Assembly: GCA_934650975.1 (NCBI GenBank)
Contig: CAKUFW010000046.1
Coordinates: 1 to 15,288, forward strand
Direction: 5' to 3'
Length of the DNA stretch: 15,288 nucleotides
Source of the DNA: an uncultured Collinsella sp.
GTDB taxonomy: Bacteria; Actinomycetota; Coriobacteriia; Coriobacteriales; Coriobacteriaceae
Position 1 is the first letter of the stretch, and each line of letters begins with the position of its first letter. Under the pieces are notes generated by a model, which ran no database searches, was not told the origin of the DNA, and was given only the letters and a program-made list of their open reading frames with translations. Shown here in pieces: positions 1-7,522 of this stretch. The position numbers and the translations under genes were made by a program.

Positions 1-301
1 CCTCTCGGCGGCCTTGCGAAAAACAAATCCAAGTTAGACCATTTCAAATGGTTCGATGTCTGCCCGGATGCGACACTTTATCGTGTCCATCCTCGCAGTA
101 TCCGGTTCTCAAGGTGCACGCCTTGCGGCTGATCCGGTTCCACCGGGCCGCGCGGCAAGGAGATATATTGCCAGACCGGAGGGGCGTCCGGGGCGGGAAT
201 CTGGGAGCACACATTTCCTACACATTCTGGGAATCGACTTACGTTTGCCAGCCGTTCTCTACCGCTCACCGAGGGTCTCTTTATAGAGAAGCGTTATATG
301 G
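1..301 (-). other. Non-coding region, possible rRNA leader/spacer
   Basis: I find no credible gene here; the short open frames have no recognisable domain. Read on the minus strand, it carries CACCTTGAGAACCGGATA (about 116-99), which resembles the TTGAGAAC-containing boxA-like segment of actinobacterial rRNA leaders and 16S-23S spacers. A hairpin follows (GGATG-ACAC paired with GTGT-CATCC, about 92-66), then ACCATTTGAAATGGT (52-38), a near-perfect inverted repeat, then a T-rich stretch TTTGTTTTT. Such a layout would fit the leader of an rRNA operon lying beyond position 1 and transcribed leftward. No rRNA sequence is present in the window and I see no good sigma-70 promoter, so this remains a tentative reading. 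It could instead be an ordinary untranslated region downstream of the phosphohexomutase gene. Confidence 0.33.
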
Positions 302-1702
302 CTAAAGCTGGTAGGCTCCCCTAGCCAAGGCACAGCCGGCATCGAGCAACTCATCGCGCTCCTCCACCGAGAACCCCTCGGCGTATACGCGAACCACCGG
401 TTCGGTCCCGCTGGGGCGGATCAGCAACCAGGTGTCATCCTCGAATGCCAAACGTAAACCATCCATATGGCTTACAGCCTGCGGCGCCTTGCCGCAAATC
501 GATTTAGGATTCATGCCAGGAAGCAGCGTTCGCAGCGATTCGGCGTCTTCGGCCTCAAGGCGCAAATCGCGACGCCCATAGCTCGTCTTACCAAAACTGT
601 CCTCGAGCTGATCGACCAAAACGCCCAAGGGCGCGCCCGTCTTTGCCATAAGCTCACACAGAATCAGACAAGCAAGGATTCCATCACGCTCGGGCATATG
701 CGCGGCGATGCCGATACCGCCGGCCTCCTCGCCTCCCATGAGGACGCCGCCCTTCTTCATCTCTGCAGCTATATATTTGAAACCGACCGGTTTAACGGTC
801 ACACGGCAGCCAAGTGCCTCAGCAATGCGGCGCACGAGCGTCGAGCACGAGAGATTGACGACGATACGCCCCTCCAAATTGCGGAATTGAACGAGGTCGC
901 CCAAAACAAGCGCCATGATTTGATGCGGATGAATATATCTTCCGCGTTCGTCGACCGCGCCGATACGGTCGGCATCGCCGTCGGTCACCAGGCCCGCGCA
1001 TGCCCCGTCCTCGACAACCGCACGCTCGCAAGCGTCCACCCACGGCTCAACAGGGTCGGGGCAGATGTCCTCTTGACCGGACGACTGTCCGGCATGAATC
1101 TCGTGCACCCCGACGCCTAGCTCCCGCAGCAAGTCGGCAAGATATCCCTGGGCCGCGCCGCCCATGGGGTCAACTACCACACGCAGGTGAGCGGCTCGAA
1201 TGGCCTCGGCATCGACAAACGATGCCACCGCCTGCATATAGTCAGGAATAATATCCGCGGTACGATAGCGTTCCTCGATCCCCATCGGCTCGGGGGCCAT
1301 GGTCTCTTCGAGCTCTTCGATGACATCCTGATTGGCCGTCGAGCCATCTCCCATGCGTAGTTTAAGGCACAGATACCCCTGCGGATGATGGGACCCCGTC
1401 ACCATGAGCGCACCGCAGGCCTCGCCGTCATACGCCGCCGCCCACGTAAGGGCGGGGGTCGGGACAGGCCGAGATGCGAGCACTGCGTCCAATCCGTGAG
1501 CCGCAAGCACGCCTGCCGCAAGCTCGGCGAACTCGCGCGCCTGCGGCCGGGTGTCGAACCCTATATATACCGTTTTGCCGGGATTGGTCTTTTCCCACAG
1601 CTCGCCAACGGCATCGGCAATGCGAGCAACGTTGTCGGCGGTAAAGTCGTCGTCGACGCGAGCGCGCCAACCGTCAGTTCCAAAATGAATTATCGCGCAC
1701 AC
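302..1702 (-). CDS. Alpha-D-phosphohexomutase (phosphoglucomutase/phosphomannomutase family)
   Basis: A cytosolic enzyme expected to interconvert hexose 1-phosphate and 6-phosphate through a phosphoserine, feeding glycan precursor or glycogen metabolism. It has 466 residues with the four family landmarks in order: the N-terminal FGTDGWRA (7-14), the active-site serine loop TGSHHP with Ser104, the metal loop DGDADR (Asp241, 243, 245), the sugar-specificity loop GGEEAGG (323-329), and the phosphate-binding RPSGTEPVVR (429-438). I chose the GTG start at 1702 because GAGGTG lies 7 bases upstream and FGTDGW follows at once; a longer frame to 1786 exists but adds unconserved residues. The serine loop departs from the common TASHNP. 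Rare ATA isoleucine codons are more visible here than in the atp genes. It lies downstream of the terminator at 1827-1855, so it should have its own promoter within 1703-1826; I see only weak candidates. Glucose or mannose preference cannot be read from the sequence. Confidence 0.9.
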   Translation of the reverse strand: MCAIIHFGTDGWRARVDDDFTADNVARIADAVGELWEKTNPGKTVYIGFDTRPQAREFAELAAGVLAAHGLDAVLASRPVPTPALTWAAAYDGEACGALMVTGSHHPQGYLCLKLRMGDGSTANQDVIEELEETMAPEPMGIEERYRTADIIPDYMQAVASFVDAEAIRAAHLRVVVDPMGGAAQGYLADLLRELGVGVHEIHAGQSSGQEDICPDPVEPWVDACERAVVEDGACAGLVTDGDADRIGAVDERGRYIHPHQIMALVLGDLVQFRNLEGRIVVNLSCSTLVRRIAEALGCRVTVKPVGFKYIAAEMKKGGVLMGGEEAGGIGIAAHMPERDGILACLILCELMAKTGAPLGVLVDQLEDSFGKTSYGRRDLRLEAEDAESLRTLLPGMNPKSICGKAPQAVSHMDGLRLAFEDDTWLLIRPSGTEPVVRVYAEGFSVEERDELLDAGCALARGAYQL

Positions 1703-1826
1703 GCGCAGACACCTCACAGTGTTTGGATCATGGTACGCATGAGGTATACCCGCAACGCTTGCCCAGCAACCTGCCGACGCTGGCATTCACCATTTGGGCA
1801 AAAGCTTCCGACGATACGCAGGCAAC

Positions 1827-1855
1827 AAAAAAACCGCCCCATATGGAGCGGTTTT
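1827..1855 (-). terminator. Intrinsic terminator of the regulator-homocysteine methyltransferase unit
   Basis: On the minus strand, AAAACCGCTCC pairs with GGGGCGGTTTT (11 pairs, one T-G wobble) around an ATAT loop, and the second arm runs into seven T residues. It begins 6 bases after the stop of the methyltransferase gene. It separates that unit from the phosphohexomutase downstream. Confidence 0.88.
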
Positions 1856-1860
1856 GGCCT

Positions 1861-2754
1861 TTATATATCGAGTGCCTCGGCCATTGCCGCCGTGGTGATC
1901 GCCGTGGTTCCACAGCAACTGCCAACCATTGCGGCGCCAGCCTGCTTCCACTCGACGCACGCGCGTGCAAAGGCTTCGGGCGCTTCATGCCACGCGGGCC
2001 CGTCTGGCGTCTGAACCGGGTCGCCCGCGTTGGGACGAACCGTGACGGGAGTAGTCGCCGATGCAACCATCCTGGGCACTGCGGCGCTCGCGGCCGTAAG
2101 CGAACAGCAGTTAACACCAACCGAGTTTGCGCCGTGTTTTTCGGCGTACAAAACGGCTGCCTCGATGTTGAGGCCATCGCCTAACAGGTCGCCTTCATCG
2201 TCAACGACAAAACTCACCAAAACAGGCATGCCGTCGGCGGCATCCTGGGCGCCGGCAAGCATGGGCTGCAAATTACGGATAGACGTCACCGTCTCGATCA
2301 GCAGACCGTCAACGCCAGCATTGAGCAGGACGTATGCCTGCTCTCGCGAAATGCCTCGGATTTCACGATACTCGGCAGAGTCTTCGGCAAACCACTCAAT
2401 GCCGATCGGGCCCATCGAGCCCAGCAGCAGCTGAGGGTGCGCCTGGCGCGCATCGTCGACGGCACCGCGATTGACCTCAGCCACGGACGGCGTAATCTGA
2501 TCTTGCTTGAGGGCATAGCTTGATGCCTGAAAGGTATTAGTAATGAGCACCTGCGCACCAGCGGCGACATACAGGCGATGGATACGAGAAACAGTCTGCG
2601 GCTCGGCAAGGTTCCAAAACGCCGGTGGGATGTCGGCAGCGTCGTATTCACTCATCAGCACGCTGCCCATGGGGCCCTGCGTCAACAGGGTCTCGCTCGA
2701 CATGCGGCGCATAAGTTCCTCGCCGCCGGGGCGGTTGTAATAACTCGTATCCAT
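1861..2754 (-). CDS. Homocysteine S-methyltransferase family protein
   Basis: A cytosolic zinc enzyme expected to move a methyl group to homocysteine to form methionine. The 297 residues make up a single homocysteine-binding barrel. Visible motifs are QGPMGS (26-31, in place of the common DGAMGT), ITNTFQAS (71-78), LIETV (152-156), and the three presumed zinc cysteines: Cys216 in GVNC and Cys280/Cys281 in GSCCGT. No folate- or cobalamin-binding domain is attached, so the methyl donor could be S-methylmethionine (MmuM type) or a partner protein; the sequence does not decide. The ATG at 2754 lies 12 bases after the regulator's stop, with a distant GAGGAA. ATG codons at 2712 and 2703 are alternatives, and the conserved part begins near residue 18, so the true N-terminus may be shorter. 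It is probably cotranscribed with the upstream metal-dependent regulator. Confidence 0.87.
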   Translation of the reverse strand: MDTSYYNRPGGEELMRRMSSETLLTQGPMGSVLMSEYDAADIPPAFWNLAEPQTVSRIHRLYVAAGAQVLITNTFQASSYALKQDQITPSVAEVNRGAVDDARQAHPQLLLGSMGPIGIEWFAEDSAEYREIRGISREQAYVLLNAGVDGLLIETVTSIRNLQPMLAGAQDAADGMPVLVSFVVDDEGDLLGDGLNIEAAVLYAEKHGANSVGVNCCSLTAASAAVPRMVASATTPVTVRPNAGDPVQTPDGPAWHEAPEAFARACVEWKQAGAAMVGSCCGTTAITTAAMAEALDI

Positions 2755-2766
2755 ATATGTGTTTCG

Positions 2767-3189
2767 CTATTCCTCGACGCTGATTCCCTGTTTTTCGAGA
2801 TAGGCGAGCCAGCGGCTCATCGTGTCCTCGGAAAGCGCATGTTCCATCATGCACGCCTCGGAATCGGCCCGCTCAAAATCGACGCCGAGCTCCTGGACCA
2901 AAAACGTGCGGACAAGGCGATGACGGTACCAGATAGCCGTGCCGACCTCGCGACCACGGTCGGTCAGGATGACCTTACCGTAATGCGATTGCTCGACAAG
3001 CTCGGACGCCTTAAGCGCCGAAACTGCCTTATTGACCGATGCCTTGGAGACACCAAGACGCTGCGCGATGTCGACCGATCGCACGCCGCTGGTCTCCCCT
3101 TCTTCGCTTTCGATGCGAACCATGCACTCCAAGTAGTCTTCGTTCGCCACCGTTAGGTGCAGCTCGCGCGAGCTATTTGTCGTATCCAT
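2767..3189 (-). CDS. DtxR/MntR-family metal-dependent transcriptional repressor
   Basis: A 140-residue DNA-binding protein that should bind DNA when loaded with Mn2+ or Fe2+. An N-terminal winged helix (about 12-80) contains SVDIAQRLGVSKASVNKAVSAL, followed by the metal-binding and dimerisation helices (about 85-135). Likely ligands by comparison with the family are Asp18 and Glu21 in EDYLE, His90 in YRHRL, and Cys113, Glu116 and His117 in EACMMEH. The Asp/Glu pair is MntR-like while the cysteine is DtxR-like, so the metal cannot be assigned safely. There is no C-terminal SH3-like domain, as in MntR. The ATG at 3189 is preceded by a GGAAGG-rich stretch and is the only start that keeps the first helix. 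The gene is divergent from pepT and probably cotranscribed with the homocysteine methyltransferase. A palindrome at 3243-3262 may be its operator. No metal transporter gene lies in the window. Confidence 0.9.
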   Translation of the reverse strand: MDTTNSSRELHLTVANEDYLECMVRIESEEGETSGVRSVDIAQRLGVSKASVNKAVSALKASELVEQSHYGKVILTDRGREVGTAIWYRHRLVRTFLVQELGVDFERADSEACMMEHALSEDTMSRWLAYLEKQGISVEE

Positions 3190-3220
3190 GACCTTCCGTC
3201 CCTTCTGCGTTCAAAGGCTG

Positions 3221-3226
3221 ATTCTA
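3221..3226 (-). promoter_or_regulatory. Probable -10 element of the metal-regulator promoter
   Basis: The minus strand reads TAGAAT (5 of 6 to consensus), about 32 bases upstream of the regulator's ATG. There is no good TTGACA; the -35 position (about 3249-3244) falls inside the palindrome at 3243-3262, which would suit autoregulation. Confidence 0.45.
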
Positions 3227-3242
3227 CCCCATCCAAGCGTCG

Positions 3243-3262
3243 CGGTATGCCGTGGCATACCG
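3243..3262. promoter_or_regulatory. Perfect 20-bp palindrome, candidate operator
   Basis: CGGTATGCC and GGCATACCG are perfect reverse complements separated by GT. The palindrome lies between the divergent metal regulator and pepT. It covers the -35 position of the regulator's promoter and the space just before the extended -10 of pepT. DtxR/MntR proteins bind palindromes of about this size, so it is the natural candidate operator. The link to this regulator is inferred from position. Confidence 0.6.
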
Positions 3263-3271
3263 TGCTAGAGT
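3263..3271 (+). promoter_or_regulatory. Probable extended -10 promoter of pepT
   Basis: TGC-TAGAGT matches an extended -10 (TGnTATAAT) and sits 38 bases before the pepT ATG. No convincing -35 is present; its place is taken by the palindrome at 3243-3262. Confidence 0.42.
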
Positions 3272-3309
3272 TCTTGTTGCACACGACGACCAAGATTGGA
3301 GCGGTCCTT

Positions 3310-4557
<1,248 letters not shown>

Positions 4558-4585
4558 GCAACTCGAACAATTCAGCTCAACAAAA

Positions 4586-4621
4586 TCGCCCCGTCCTCAG
4601 TCAAGAACGGGGCGACTTTTT
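4586..4621 (+). terminator. Intrinsic terminator of pepT
   Basis: TCGCCCCGT pairs perfectly with ACGGGGCGA (9 bp) around a 12-base loop and is followed by CTTTTT. It starts 29 bases after the pepT stop. AAAA before the first arm gives some bidirectional character. Confidence 0.9.
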
Positions 4622-4626
4622 GGTGC

Positions 4627-4727
4627 AAGGAGTGTCCCCAGGTGCCGGCACAAAAGGAACGTCCCCAAGTGCCAAGTGCAGCAAGAATGTCCCTTTTGAC
4701 TAATCGTTTAAGAACGTCCCCAACGAC
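4627..4727. repeat. Degenerate GTCCC motif array, four copies, 27-28 bp period
   Basis: The core AAG(G)A-RYGTCCC(C/T) occurs four times on the plus strand, with TCCC at 4635, 4662, 4690 and 4717 (spacings 27, 28 and 27). The first two copies extend the match: GTGTCCCCAGGTGCC (4632-4646) and ACGTCCCCAAGTGCC (4659-4673). A perfect palindrome, GTGCCGGCAC (4642-4651), sits in the first unit. No coding frame makes sense here. It may be a dispersed extragenic repeat; copies elsewhere in the genome cannot be checked from this window. Confidence 0.5.
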
Positions 4728-4763
4728 TACCCAGGCAACGCCGATGTTTTGGCAACGGCAGCG

Positions 4764-4863
4764 AAAACCCGCCAGAGCGAGCAAGGTGCCTTGAAACAAG
4801 GCGGCATTGATCTATTGATCATGCCGCCGAAGTTGAAAGGCAGATTGCCGCTCTGGCGGGTTT
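4764..4863. mobile_element. Candidate MITE-like element with 15-bp perfect inverted ends
   Basis: AAACCCGCCAGAGCG (4765-4779) and CGCTCTGGCGGGTTT (4849-4863) are perfect inverted repeats about 100 bp apart end to end. GCAGCG lies directly outside on both sides (4758-4763 and 4864-4869), as a 6-bp target duplication would, with one unpaired A at 4764. The interior can fold: GCCTTG-AAA-CAAGGC (4788-4802), GGCGGCAT...ATGCCGCC (4800-4828, competing with the first), and GGCA-GAT-TGCC (4839-4849). No open frame of note. It may instead be a structured RNA or a terminator-like element between convergent genes; position between pepT and the LCP gene would suit either. Confidence 0.45.
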
Positions 4864-4876
4864 GCAGCGTCAAGTG

Positions 4877-4904
4877 GTTACGCGGTTTGGTAAAACCGCG
4901 TAAC
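4877..4904 (-). terminator. Perfect 12-bp hairpin after the LCP gene, probable terminator
   Basis: GTTACGCGGTTT and AAACCGCGTAAC pair perfectly around a 4-base loop, one base past the LCP stop codon on the minus strand. No T run follows, so it would be a terminator without a U tail, or an RNA 3'-end stabiliser. It is also equally stable when read from the plus strand. Confidence 0.5.
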
Positions 4905-4905
4905 T

Positions 4906-6138
4906 CTAATAGTTTGCTTCGTAGCCGTTGCCGTCGCCGGTGGGCTCTTCGTAGTAATCGGAGCTATCGCCCGAGTCGCTGGAGTCGTCCGAATCGTCCG
5001 AGCTGCCTGACGAAGTGGCGGTACCGTTGGCGTAATCGTCGGACGTGTTGCTGTTGAGGTCGCCAATCGTGGAGCTAGTACCATCGGACAGGCCCATGGT
5101 ATTGGGGCCCTTGGGATCCTTACCAGCGTCGACGCGCGCCATCATTTCCTTGAGCTCATCCTCGTAGACAAAGACATAGCTCACGCCGTCAATCATGGTG
5201 CTGTCATCGGCGTACGAAGGCAGGTTGGCCGAATAGATGCCATCAACATCCATGCCGCGCATGGCATTGACCGTGGAGACGATGTCCTGAACGCTCATGT
5301 CGGTCACAAGCATATCGGACAGCGAATTGACCAGGTCGAAGACCTTGGTGGCATCGAAGTTGTTGAGGATCTGGTTGGCAAGGGCACCAAGCACCTGACG
5401 CTGATGACGCATGCGCGTGTAGTCGCCATCGGCATAGGTGTAGCGGCAACGGGCATAGGTAAGGGCGGTCGCGCCATCCATGTGCTGCTGACCGGCGGTA
5501 ATCTTGATGTCCAAGTGCTCAGGGTCGTCAACATCGTCGGTTGCGTTAATGTCGATACCGCCGACCGAATCAATCAACGACTGCATACCATCGAAGCTGA
5601 CCTCGGCATAGTGCGAAATCTGCACGCCGCACAGCTCATTGACAGCCTGGACCATGGCCTCGGCGCCGCCGTAGGTATGGCATGCGTTGATCTTCATGGT
5701 CGAACCGTTGTAGACGACCTTGGTATCACGCGGGATAGAGATGAGCGTCGCCTGCTTTTGCGTGGGGTCGATACGCGCGAGGATAATCGAGTCAGCGCGG
5801 TACGTATCCTCGCCCGGACGGCCGTCGGTACCAAGGAGCAGCACGTAGAACGGGTCCTTGGCCTCGTCGGTATCGACCAGGATCTGGCGCAGGTTGTCGG
5901 TAATGACGTTGGAATCGCCGAGCTTGCCCATAATGGTGGCAAACCACAGGCCGGCGGCAGTTGTTGCGCTCAGCAGCACGCCGAGCACGGCGATGAGCGC
6001 GACGCGACGAACCGTGTGGCCGCGACGGCGCTGACGGGCGCGCTCGGAGTAGCGGGCGACGTTATCGCGGCTATAGATCTTGGCCTGCGCACCGGTCGAG
6101 GGTCTTCGGGATTCCGCAAGGGGCTTTTTCTTAAACAT
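4906..6138 (-). CDS. LytR-CpsA-Psr (LCP) family cell-wall protein
   Basis: A membrane-anchored enzyme whose family transfers polyprenyl-linked glycopolymers to peptidoglycan. It has 410 residues: a basic cytoplasmic N-terminus (1-44), one membrane segment (about 45-70), then an extracellular LCP domain (about 95-300). Family motifs are LLLGTDGR (101-108), YRADSIILARIDP (113-125), SIPRDTKV (134-141), KINACHTYGG (149-158), VGGIDI (192-197) and LTYARCRYTYADGDYTRMRHQRQVL (226-250). The presumed phosphate- and metal-binding residues, including Asp105, Arg107, Arg114, Asp116 and Arg137, are present. The last 60 residues form an acidic Ser/Asp/Gly tail ending in tyrosines. I chose ATG 6138, with AGG 6 bases upstream, over an in-frame TTG at 6144. 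It follows murA by 12 bp and is likely cotranscribed, which fits a cell-wall role. The polymer substrate is unknown. Confidence 0.92.
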   Translation of the reverse strand: MFKKKPLAESRRPSTGAQAKIYSRDNVARYSERARQRRRGHTVRRVALIAVLGVLLSATTAAGLWFATIMGKLGDSNVITDNLRQILVDTDEAKDPFYVLLLGTDGRPGEDTYRADSIILARIDPTQKQATLISIPRDTKVVYNGSTMKINACHTYGGAEAMVQAVNELCGVQISHYAEVSFDGMQSLIDSVGGIDINATDDVDDPEHLDIKITAGQQHMDGATALTYARCRYTYADGDYTRMRHQRQVLGALANQILNNFDATKVFDLVNSLSDMLVTDMSVQDIVSTVNAMRGMDVDGIYSANLPSYADDSTMIDGVSYVFVYEDELKEMMARVDAGKDPKGPNTMGLSDGTSSTIGDLNSNTSDDYANGTATSSGSSDDSDDSSDSGDSSDYYEEPTGDGNGYEANY

Positions 6139-6150
6139 AGGCAACCTGCA

Positions 6151-7434
6151 TTAGTAGATGACGGGATCGGGAACAGTAGCGTGCTCGACGTGAGCGCCAA
6201 GCGCCTGCAGTTTTTCGACAAATTGCTCGTAGCCGCGCTTGATGTGATGGATGGCCGAAACCTCGGTCGTGCCGTCGGCGATCAGGCCGGCAACGACAAG
6301 CGCCGCGCCGCCGCGAAGATCGGGCGAGGTGACCTGGGCACCCGAGAAGCCCTTGACGCCGTGAATCATGGCGTGGTGGCTCTCGATGCGAATATCGGCG
6401 CCCATGCGCACCAGCTCGGATGCAAACATAAAGCGATTCTCGAAGATGTTCTCGGTGATAACGGAGCTGCCGTCGGCAAGGGCGGAAAGCACCATGATCT
6501 GCGCCTGCATGTCCGTTGGGAAACCGGGGAACGGGAGTGTCTGAATATCGACCGGCTTGATGCGCTCGGCATGGTTCACATGAACGCCATCCTCGATGCG
6601 CTCGCAATCGATACCCATGAGCTCCATCTTCTTGAGCACCATGCCCAAGTGGATGGGGCAAAAGCCCGTGACGTCGACACCGCGGTCGTCGGCCATCAAC
6701 GCACCGGCAACGATAAAGGTACCGGCCTCGATGCGGTCGCCCACCACGCGATGGGTAACAGGATGCAGCTCTTCCACACCCTCAATGGTCACGACAGGCG
6801 TGCCGGCGCCGACGATCTTGGCACCCATCTCGTTGAGCATATTGGCGAGATCGACGATCTCGGGCTCGCGGGCGGCGTTGTCGATAACTGTGGTTCCCTG
6901 CGCGCGCACGGAGGCCATGATGAGGTTCTCGGTGGCGCCGACGCTGGCGAACTCGAGCGTGACGGTGGTACCGTGCAGACCCTGGGGCGCATTGGCGTTG
7001 ATGTAGCCGTGGGCGGTGTCGAACTCAACACCCAGGGCCTCAAGACCGAGAATGTGCATATCGATCTTGCGGGCACCCAGGTTGCAGCCGCCCGGCATGG
7101 CGATCTTGGCGCGATGGAAACGACCCAGCAGGGGCCCCATCACGGCCGTGGAAGCACGCATCTTGGCGACGAGCTCGTAGGGGGCCTCCCAGGAATCGAC
7201 CTGGGAGGTATCGATCTCGAGCGTATGCTCGTCGAGAACATCGATCGTAGCACCCATGCCCTTGAGCACCTTGCCCATCACGTGGACATCGGAAATATCG
7301 GGCACGTTCTGGAGCGTCGTCTTGCCCGGCGCCAGAAGCGTTGCCGCCATGAGTTTGAGCGCGGAGTTCTTAGCACCCGAAACGGGCACGGAGCCTCCGA
7401 TGGTGTGGCCACCCTCAACGCGGATAATATCCAA
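6151..7434 (-). CDS. murA: UDP-N-acetylglucosamine 1-carboxyvinyltransferase
   Basis: The cytosolic enzyme that transfers enolpyruvate from PEP to UDP-GlcNAc, the first committed step of peptidoglycan synthesis. The 427 residues match the family length of about 420. Key residues are Lys22 and Asn23 in [10 protein letters not shown], Arg93 in KMRAST, the loop cysteine Cys117 in [15 protein letters not shown] (the residue fosfomycin alkylates in this family), Asp308 in FPTDMQAQ, and Arg400 in IKRGYEQF. The presence of the cysteine predicts a fosfomycin-sensitive enzyme. The start is a TTG at 7434 with GAAAGGG 6 bases upstream; MDIIRVEGG matches the family N-terminus and there is no ATG in frame near it. 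murA follows atpC after a terminator hairpin whose T run merges with the ribosome binding site, so it may be read by partial read-through of the atp transcript. The LCP gene follows 12 bp downstream. Confidence 0.96.
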   Translation of the reverse strand: MDIIRVEGGHTIGGSVPVSGAKNSALKLMAATLLAPGKTTLQNVPDISDVHVMGKVLKGMGATIDVLDEHTLEIDTSQVDSWEAPYELVAKMRASTAVMGPLLGRFHRAKIAMPGGCNLGARKIDMHILGLEALGVEFDTAHGYINANAPQGLHGTTVTLEFASVGATENLIMASVRAQGTTVIDNAAREPEIVDLANMLNEMGAKIVGAGTPVVTIEGVEELHPVTHRVVGDRIEAGTFIVAGALMADDRGVDVTGFCPIHLGMVLKKMELMGIDCERIEDGVHVNHAERIKPVDIQTLPFPGFPTDMQAQIMVLSALADGSSVITENIFENRFMFASELVRMGADIRIESHHAMIHGVKGFSGAQVTSPDLRGGAALVVAGLIADGTTEVSAIHHIKRGYEQFVEKLQALGAHVEHATVPDPVIY

Positions 7435-7447
7435 GGTCTACCCTTTC

Positions 7448-7486
7448 AAAAAGCATGCCCGGGGTGGCTGGGCCATCCCGGGCATG
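7448..7486 (-). terminator. Intrinsic terminator between atpC and murA
   Basis: On the minus strand, CATGCCCGGG-A-TGGC pairs with GCCA-C-CCCGGGCATG (10 plus 4 pairs with one mismatch) around a CCA loop, followed by CTTTTT. It ends the atp operon 37 bases after the atpC stop. The T run touches the murA ribosome binding site, so it could also set the murA level by read-through. Confidence 0.85.
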
Positions 7487-7522
7487 ATGTGTTCGCAAAT
7501 GGTCGAACGCTAAATCGTTTGA

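Noticed and set aside
276..289. TCTCT-TTAT-AGAGA hairpin after the phosphohexomutase gene as a terminator
   Set aside because: The stem is only 5 bp, mostly weak, and no T run follows on the minus strand.
48..305. Short plus-strand open frames of 76-85 codons at the left edge
   Set aside because: Two overlap in different frames, neither has a ribosome binding site or domain, and the region looks like structured non-coding sequence.
1743..1750. GGTATACC as a second half-like site for the regulator's palindrome or as a phosphohexomutase -10
   Set aside because: It is an 8-bp palindrome likely by chance; the matching -35 (TTGCTG) would be only 15 bases away, and it shares only part of the 3243-3262 operator.
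4622..4905. CRISPR array in the pepT-LCP gap because of the 27-28 bp period
   Set aside because: Only the core of about 10 bases repeats; the units are too close and too different for repeats with spacers, and no cas gene is present.
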